DNA from: an uncultured Fusobacterium sp.
Lineage (GTDB): Bacteria > Fusobacteriota > Fusobacteriia > Fusobacteriales > Fusobacteriaceae
Assembly: GCF_905200055.1 (NCBI RefSeq)
Contig: NZ_CAJKIS010000011.1
Location: forward strand, 1 to 59,360
Direction of reading: 5' to 3'
Length of the DNA stretch: 59,360 nucleotides
Positions 56,218-59,360 of the stretch are shown one piece after another; positions within the stretch are counted from its first letter, which is position 1, and every line of letters begins with the position of its first letter. The notes under the pieces were generated by a model. The model saw nothing but the letters and a program-made list of their open reading frames with translations. It made no database searches and was not told the origin of the DNA. The position numbers were made by a program, and so were the translations under genes.

Positions 56218-56871
56218 TTAGTTTCGTTTATCTCTTTTTTTTATAGCTTGTCTTGAACTTTCAGGTAATTTATTATATAGTTCATTCATTTTTCTTTTTT
56301 TACTGTAAGTCTCTTCAATTATAAAATTCAATATCCAGAACAAACTTTCTACAAGATCCACATTCTCATCTAAATTTAATTCACCAGGATGTACTGCTTG
56401 ATTACCAGTTATTCTTATAGTATCCAAAGCTTGTTGAACAATTTCAGGCAATCCTTTTTTCACTAGATTAGCAATATCTGTATTTATATTTTTTCCTTCT
56501 TCTCCTAAATCTTTACATAATAATTGTAAAGCAAGCCTTAATAATGCAGCACTTGATTTTTTAGAAATAGGATAAACATCTCGTGCTTCTAAATATAGAT
56601 TTTTTATTTCTTCTGGCATATCAATATTTGGTTGCTCTATATCTGAGGTAAGAGGATAGATTTGTTTTCCATCTAGCCATAAAGTAAATTTGTTACATAC
56701 TTTACAAACACTAATATTTAACTTATTTTCTGCTTTGACATAGGGATTAGGATGCTGTCCATGACATAAATTACCAGAAATTATACTATATAATTCCCAG
56801 GTATGTTGATTATTTCCACCACAAAAGCTACAAGTAAAAATTTCTTTATCTAATTCAGGTTTTATATACAT
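56218..56871 (-). CDS. DUF4145 protein with zinc ribbon (leftward cargo gene)
   Basis: A 217-residue protein. The N-terminus has CSFCGGNNQHTW and CKVCNKFTLW, a four-Cys zinc ribbon. Residues 85-190 match DUF4145 (KKSSAALLRLALQLLCKDLG, DTIRITGNQAVHPGEL, FWILNFIIEETY). The domain is often tied to restriction or other defence proteins and has a HEPN-like helical fold. It is opposite to the late genes at the prophage right end, a common site for cargo. TAGGAGTGAGTAAAT precedes the start. Confidence 0.75.
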   Translation of the reverse strand: MYIKPELDKEIFTCSFCGGNNQHTWELYSIISGNLCHGQHPNPYVKAENKLNISVCKVCNKFTLWLDGKQIYPLTSDIEQPNIDMPEEIKNLYLEARDVYPISKKSSAALLRLALQLLCKDLGEEGKNINTDIANLVKKGLPEIVQQALDTIRITGNQAVHPGELNLDENVDLVESLFWILNFIIEETYSKKRKMNELYNKLPESSRQAIKKRDKRN

Positions 56872-56977
56872 ATTTACTCACTCCTATTTATTAATTTTAT
56901 TTTTATCAAGATATTTAACTATAATATCTATAATAACATTAAAGATTAAGATTGAAAATAATAAAAAATAAATTATA

Positions 56978-57022
56978 TTGACTTTATGAGTGACATATAT
57001 TATAATTTGTTTATGACACTCA
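56978..57022 (+). promoter_or_regulatory. Promoter with TGAGTG/CACTCA operator
   Basis: TTGACT (56978-56983), 17 bp and TATAAT (57001-57006). TTATGAGTGACATA and TTATGACACTCA flank the -10 box as inverted sites. The ribbon-helix-helix protein downstream is the likely ligand. Confidence 0.7.
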
Positions 57023-57036
57023 AAAAGGAGTAGAGC

Positions 57037-57201
57037 ATGAAAAAAATAGGAAGACCTAAAGCAGATAATCCTAAAGATGTAGATATTAGAGTTCGTATAG
57101 AAACCGATATTCATAATGAGCTTTTAGAGTATTGTAAAAAAGAAAATATAACAAAAGCTGAAGCTATAAGAAGAGGGATTAGAAAACTTTTAGGTAAATA
57201 A
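57037..57201 (+). CDS. CopG/Arc-type ribbon-helix-helix regulator (54 aa)
   Basis: A 54-residue protein: MKKIGRPKADNPKDVDIRVR (beta strand DIRVRIE), then NELLEYCKKENITKAEAIRRGI. This is a standard ribbon-helix-helix repressor. AAAAGGAGTAGAGC precedes the start. It was found by eye. Its promoter carries an inverted repeat, so self-repression is likely; it may also control the divergent DUF4145 gene. Confidence 0.75.
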   Translation: MKKIGRPKADNPKDVDIRVRIETDIHNELLEYCKKENITKAEAIRRGIRKLLGK

Positions 57202-57208
57202 TTAAAAA

Positions 57209-57236
57209 GGTCTCAGATGCGGGAACATCTAAGACC
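57209..57236 (+). terminator. Hairpin after RHH gene
   Basis: GGTCTCAGATG/CATCTAAGACC, 10 of 11 pairs, around CGGGAA. It has no T run. A palindrome (GAATTACTATATAGTAATTC-like) at 57241-57262 and an AAATTAT/ATAATTT stem just before the AGGAGG at 57313 follow, like the leader of the other AntA gene. Confidence 0.55.
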
Positions 57237-57323
57237 AAAAAGAAATTACTATATAGTAATTCTCCTACAAGATTATTATATAGCATATTTCTTAAATTAT
57301 CAAATATAATTTAGGAGGATTCT

Positions 57324-57927
57324 ATGCAATTAATAAAAGTAAGAAAAACAAAAGAAGGACAACAAGTTGTTAGTGCAAGAGATTTATGGAAATTTTTAGA
57401 TGTAAATTATGATTTTTCTACTTGGATAAAAAGAAGAATAGAAAAAATATGATTTTATTGAAAATGTGGATTTTACAATGGTTCGTTTGATTCCTCAAAA
57501 TTGTGGAATCAAAAAAGGTGGAGATAGAAAAAGTATTGATTATATTCTTTCTATGGATATGGCTAAAGAGTTAGCAATGATAGAAAATAATTCAACAGGA
57601 AGAGCTGCTAGAAGATATTTTATTCAATGTGAGAAAAGATATAGAAAGTTAATTGATGAAAAGCATTCGAAAGAGATTCAAGCACTTCAAGAAAATGATA
57701 GTTCAGAGTTTTATTTAAAGAAGATAAAAGCTTTAGAAGCTAACTATGAAGAGGTACAAATGCTTATAAAAGAGCTTTATGAAGACTCCGAAGTATTAAA
57801 GTCAACAATGCAGAAATTTAATTCAAGATGTACTTGGCTTAGTTTATTAGCTGGACAAGGGAAAAGACTTATAAAAGAAAGTCAAGCAGAAGAGAGAAGA
57901 TTAAAATACATTAAAGTAATAGGATAA
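57324..57927 (+). pseudogene. AntA antirepressor paralogue, frameshifted
   Basis: ATG 57324 (AGGAGGATTCT upstream) starts MQLIKVRKTKEGQQVVSARD then FSTWIKRRIEK, an AntA domain. An A6 run (57442-57447) is one A too long, so the frame stops at 57450-57452. The +1 frame restores YDFIENVDFTMVRL and MDMAKELAMIENNSTGRAAR to the stop at 57927, with a coiled coil. One A fewer would give a 200-residue protein. It is a paralogue of 32876-33430. Possible states are broken, phase-variable or recoded. Confidence 0.75.
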
Positions 57928-57934
57928 AAAATAT

Positions 57935-57970
57935 GGTAGGTTTAAGAGCCTACCATTCTTTTATTTTTTT
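57935..57970 (+). terminator. Terminator, GGTAGG-type copy 2
   Basis: GGTAGG-TTTAAGAG-CCTACC followed by ATTCTTTTATTTTTTT. It is the last element before the right end. Confidence 0.75.
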
Positions 57971-57983
57971 ACTTTATATTTTT

Positions 57984-58042
57984 ATCATTTTACATTAAAA
58001 TATAATTATCATTTTAAATTGAAATTTTTATCATTTTACATT
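57984..58042 (-). repeat. Three right-end transposase-binding repeats
   Basis: ATCATTTTACATT (57984-57996), ATCATTTTAAATT (58008-58020) and ATCATTTTACATT (58030-58042) are direct repeats 22-24 bp apart next to the terminus. They match the R1-R3 layout of Mu ends and share their core with the left terminal repeat. Confidence 0.75.
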
Positions 58043-58052
58043 GTGCCTTACA
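58023..58052 (-). repeat. Prophage right terminal inverted repeat
   Basis: The reverse complement begins TGTAAGGCACAATG then TAAAATGATAAAAAT. It pairs with the left end at 20 of 29 positions. It ends CA at 58052. Confidence 0.85.
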
Positions 58053-58057
58053 AAAAT
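58053..58057. repeat. Target-site duplication, right copy (AAAAT)
   Basis: AAAAT directly after the terminal CA, the same as 18626-18630. Confidence 0.9.
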
Positions 58058-58320
58058 CTTTCTTTAATGATATAGGAAAAGAATTTATAAGACATTACTA
58101 TGATTATGATTTTGACGACGGAGAAAAAGCTTTCTTCCCAAGAAATATAGATGAATACGCTAAAAGAATTTTTGGAGAGGAAAGAAATTATTCTCCTGAA
58201 TTAAAAAGAGAAGCTTATTTATATTTAACTTTTGATGAAAAATATTATCAAGATATGAAAGCAGTTATAGATGATGTTTATAATACTTGGTTAAAAAAAT
58301 TGGATAGTTATATTAACTAG
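58053..58320 (+). pseudogene. SUFU-domain gene, 3' part, separated by prophage
   Basis: Joined to 18630, the frame reads LKGDLRKSFFNDIGKEFIRH across the junction and continues FPRNIDEYAKRIFGEE, then EAYLYLTFDEKYYQDMKAVI to TAG 58318-58320. No start or binding site exists for this part alone. It completes the second domain of the gene starting at 17763. Confidence 0.9.
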
Positions 58321-58329
58321 GAGAGTTTT

Positions 58330-58806
58330 ATGGACAACTATAAGATAAAAAGCAAAATAAATATTTTATCTAAAATAGTAGATAGTTTTTTTATAGGATT
58401 CTCTTGCTTTATAGTTTGTTTTGGACTAAAAACAGGAGTTTCCTTTTCTAAAAAGAGTTATGCTGTTTTTACAATTTTATTAGGAGTTTTTTATGGATTT
58501 ATATTTATAAGGGATTTTATTTTCTATAAAACTCTTAAAATTACCCATTATGAATTAATATTCTTTTACCCTATTTTAAGAAAAGAGATAAGAATAGAGA
58601 AAAAAGATATACAGAAGATTGATTTTATAGAAAGTGAACATATACCTAAACTTTGGATCTATTATTACAGAGTAAAAATAACTATGGGAAATAAAAACTA
58701 TATTATATCCTCAAAAGATTATAGAAACTTTTGGGAGATTTTAAATAATATTGGAGCAAAACTTCCAAAAAGAAAAATTAAAAGCTATAAGGAGAGGGAG
58801 TTATGA
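58330..58806 (+). CDS. Two-TM protein with PH-like domain
   Basis: A 158-residue protein with membrane helices at about 12-33 and 43-65, then a beta-rich cytosolic domain (LKITHYELIFFYPILRKEIR, IEKKDIQKIDFIES, YYYRVKITMGNKNYIISSKD) like bacterial PH domains. TAGGAGAGTTTT precedes the start, 9 nt after the SUFU stop, so it belongs to the host island operon. It overlaps the KptA gene by 4 nt. Function is unknown. Confidence 0.6.
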   Translation: MDNYKIKSKINILSKIVDSFFIGFSCFIVCFGLKTGVSFSKKSYAVFTILLGVFYGFIFIRDFIFYKTLKITHYELIFFYPILRKEIRIEKKDIQKIDFIESEHIPKLWIYYYRVKITMGNKNYIISSKDYRNFWEILNNIGAKLPKRKIKSYKEREL

Positions 58807-59360
58807 GAAAAGTAGATGATGTAAAACTAGGAAAATTTTTAAGTCTTGTCCTTAGGCACAAACCTGAAACAATAGGGATAACCTTAGATAAAAATGGTTG
58901 GGCTGATGTAAAAGAACTGATAGAAAAAGTAAAACTTTCTGAAAGATATATTGATATGGAGATTTTAGAAAGGATAGTCAGAGAAAACAGTAAAAAAAGA
59001 TATAGTTTCAATGAAGATAAAACTAAAATCAGAGCTAGTCAAGGACATTCTATAGAAGTAGAACTAAATCTTAAAGAGATGACACCACCAAAAATTTTAT
59101 ATCACGGAACAGCTACTAGATTTTTAGAAAGTATCAAAGAAAAAGGAATTTTAAAAATGAATAGACAATATGTTCATCTATCTATGGACATTGAAACTGC
59201 TAAAAATGTTGGGCAAAGACACGGAGAAGTAATTATTCTTCCAATAGATATAGAGGGACTTGAAAGTATAGGACATAAATTTTATCTGTCAGAAAATAAA
59301 GTTTGGTTATGTGATGATATTCCAAGTAGATATATTTTATGGGATAAAGTTATTAGATAA
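58803..59360 (+). CDS. kptA: RNA 2'-phosphotransferase KptA/Tpt1
   Basis: A 185-residue protein with the full family pattern: KFLSLVLRHKPETIGITLDKNGWADV (Arg-His of the active site), IRASQGHSIEV, ILYHGTATRFLESIKEKGI, RQYVHLSMDIETAKNVGQRHG. KptA moves a 2'-phosphate from RNA to NAD+, giving ADP-ribose cyclic phosphate. In bacteria its natural substrate is unclear, and it may remove 2'-phosphate or ADP-ribose marks linked to toxin or repair systems. Length is normal, and the stop is the last codon of the window. Confidence 0.9.
   Translation: MRKVDDVKLGKFLSLVLRHKPETIGITLDKNGWADVKELIEKVKLSERYIDMEILERIVRENSKKRYSFNEDKTKIRASQGHSIEVELNLKEMTPPKILYHGTATRFLESIKEKGILKMNRQYVHLSMDIETAKNVGQRHGEVIILPIDIEGLESIGHKFYLSENKVWLCDDIPSRYILWDKVIR

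Larger units (their letters stand above)
18631..58052. mobile_element. Mu-like transposable prophage, complete, 39,422 bp
   Basis: It starts TGT and ends ACA, is flanked by AAAAT duplications, and has related terminal repeats. It encodes MuA-like and MuB-like proteins, a repressor, terminase, a full head, a contractile tail and lysis genes. The head genes are HK97/PBSX-like rather than Mu-like, and a sigma factor sits where Mu has Mor, so it is a mosaic. All structural genes appear intact. Frameshifts are seen only in the two AntA-type antirepressor genes. Confidence 0.92.

Noticed and set aside
1..59360. tRNA or rRNA genes as insertion targets
   Set aside because: No cloverleaf or rRNA-like GC-rich segment was seen; the prophage target is a protein gene.

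Overview
The window is very AT-rich, has compact Shine-Dalgarno-led genes, and carries families typical of Fusobacteria and low-GC anaerobes. A Fusobacterium-like chromosome is the best guess, from base composition and protein style only, because no rRNA or housekeeping marker is present.

Region 1 (1-18630, continuing at 58053-59360) is a one-directional, tightly packed host island. Almost every gene looks like an immunity or immunity-like protein of polymorphic-toxin systems: Imm17-like, three DUF1963 or DUF1963-like proteins, CreD, DUF4274, DUF5713, Imm51, an SMI1-like/DUF4241 fusion, Imm22-like, DUF4253, WGR/YfeS-like, DUF2262, DUF4259, a frameshifted SUKH-3, CbrC, a MORN-repeat protein, an ankyrin/SMI1-like protein, an EF-Tu-barrel-like protein and a SUFU protein. 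No toxin gene is visible. Two copies of a hairpin element (about 145-214 and 6221-6289), with compensating stem changes, precede gene groups. A two-TM protein and a KptA/Tpt1 RNA 2'-phosphotransferase follow the prophage.

Region 2 (18631-58052, 39,422 bp) is a complete Mu-type transposable prophage inserted into the SUFU gene. Its edges can be read exactly: 5'-TG...CA-3' ends, related terminal inverted repeats and a 5-bp target duplication (AAAAT). Removing the prophage and one AAAAT restores an open reading frame of 376 codons.

The left end holds a terminator, repeated hairpins with a relic repressor tail, a leftward CI/LexA-type repressor and an operator/early-promoter region. The rightward early operon follows: two pseudoknot-like repeats, two leftward cargo genes (DUF2513, YjcQ), a Bro-N antirepressor, a degenerate tyrosine recombinase, MuA and MuB homologues, DUF3164, GemA and a sigma-70-family factor that probably replaces Mor/C as late activator.

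From 30.6 to 35.2 kb there is a patchwork of small, individually promoted cassettes: hydrophobic toxin-like peptides, two AbrB-like regulators, a Rha/AntA antirepressor, an HTH protein with a palindromic operator, and a small HTH gene whose ribosome binding site is buried in a hairpin.

The late operon (35.3-55.4 kb) encodes DUF1804 and PBSX-like terminase subunits, an HK97-like portal, a Mu F-like protein, a protease-capsid fusion, a contractile tail (sheath, tube, frameshifted chaperone, tape measure, baseplate, beta-helix tailspike) and lysis genes. The right end carries a convincing type I toxin/antisense-RNA locus, a leftward DUF4145 gene, a ribbon-helix-helix regulator and a second, frameshifted AntA gene, then three right-end repeats. 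No CRISPR array or tRNA gene was seen.
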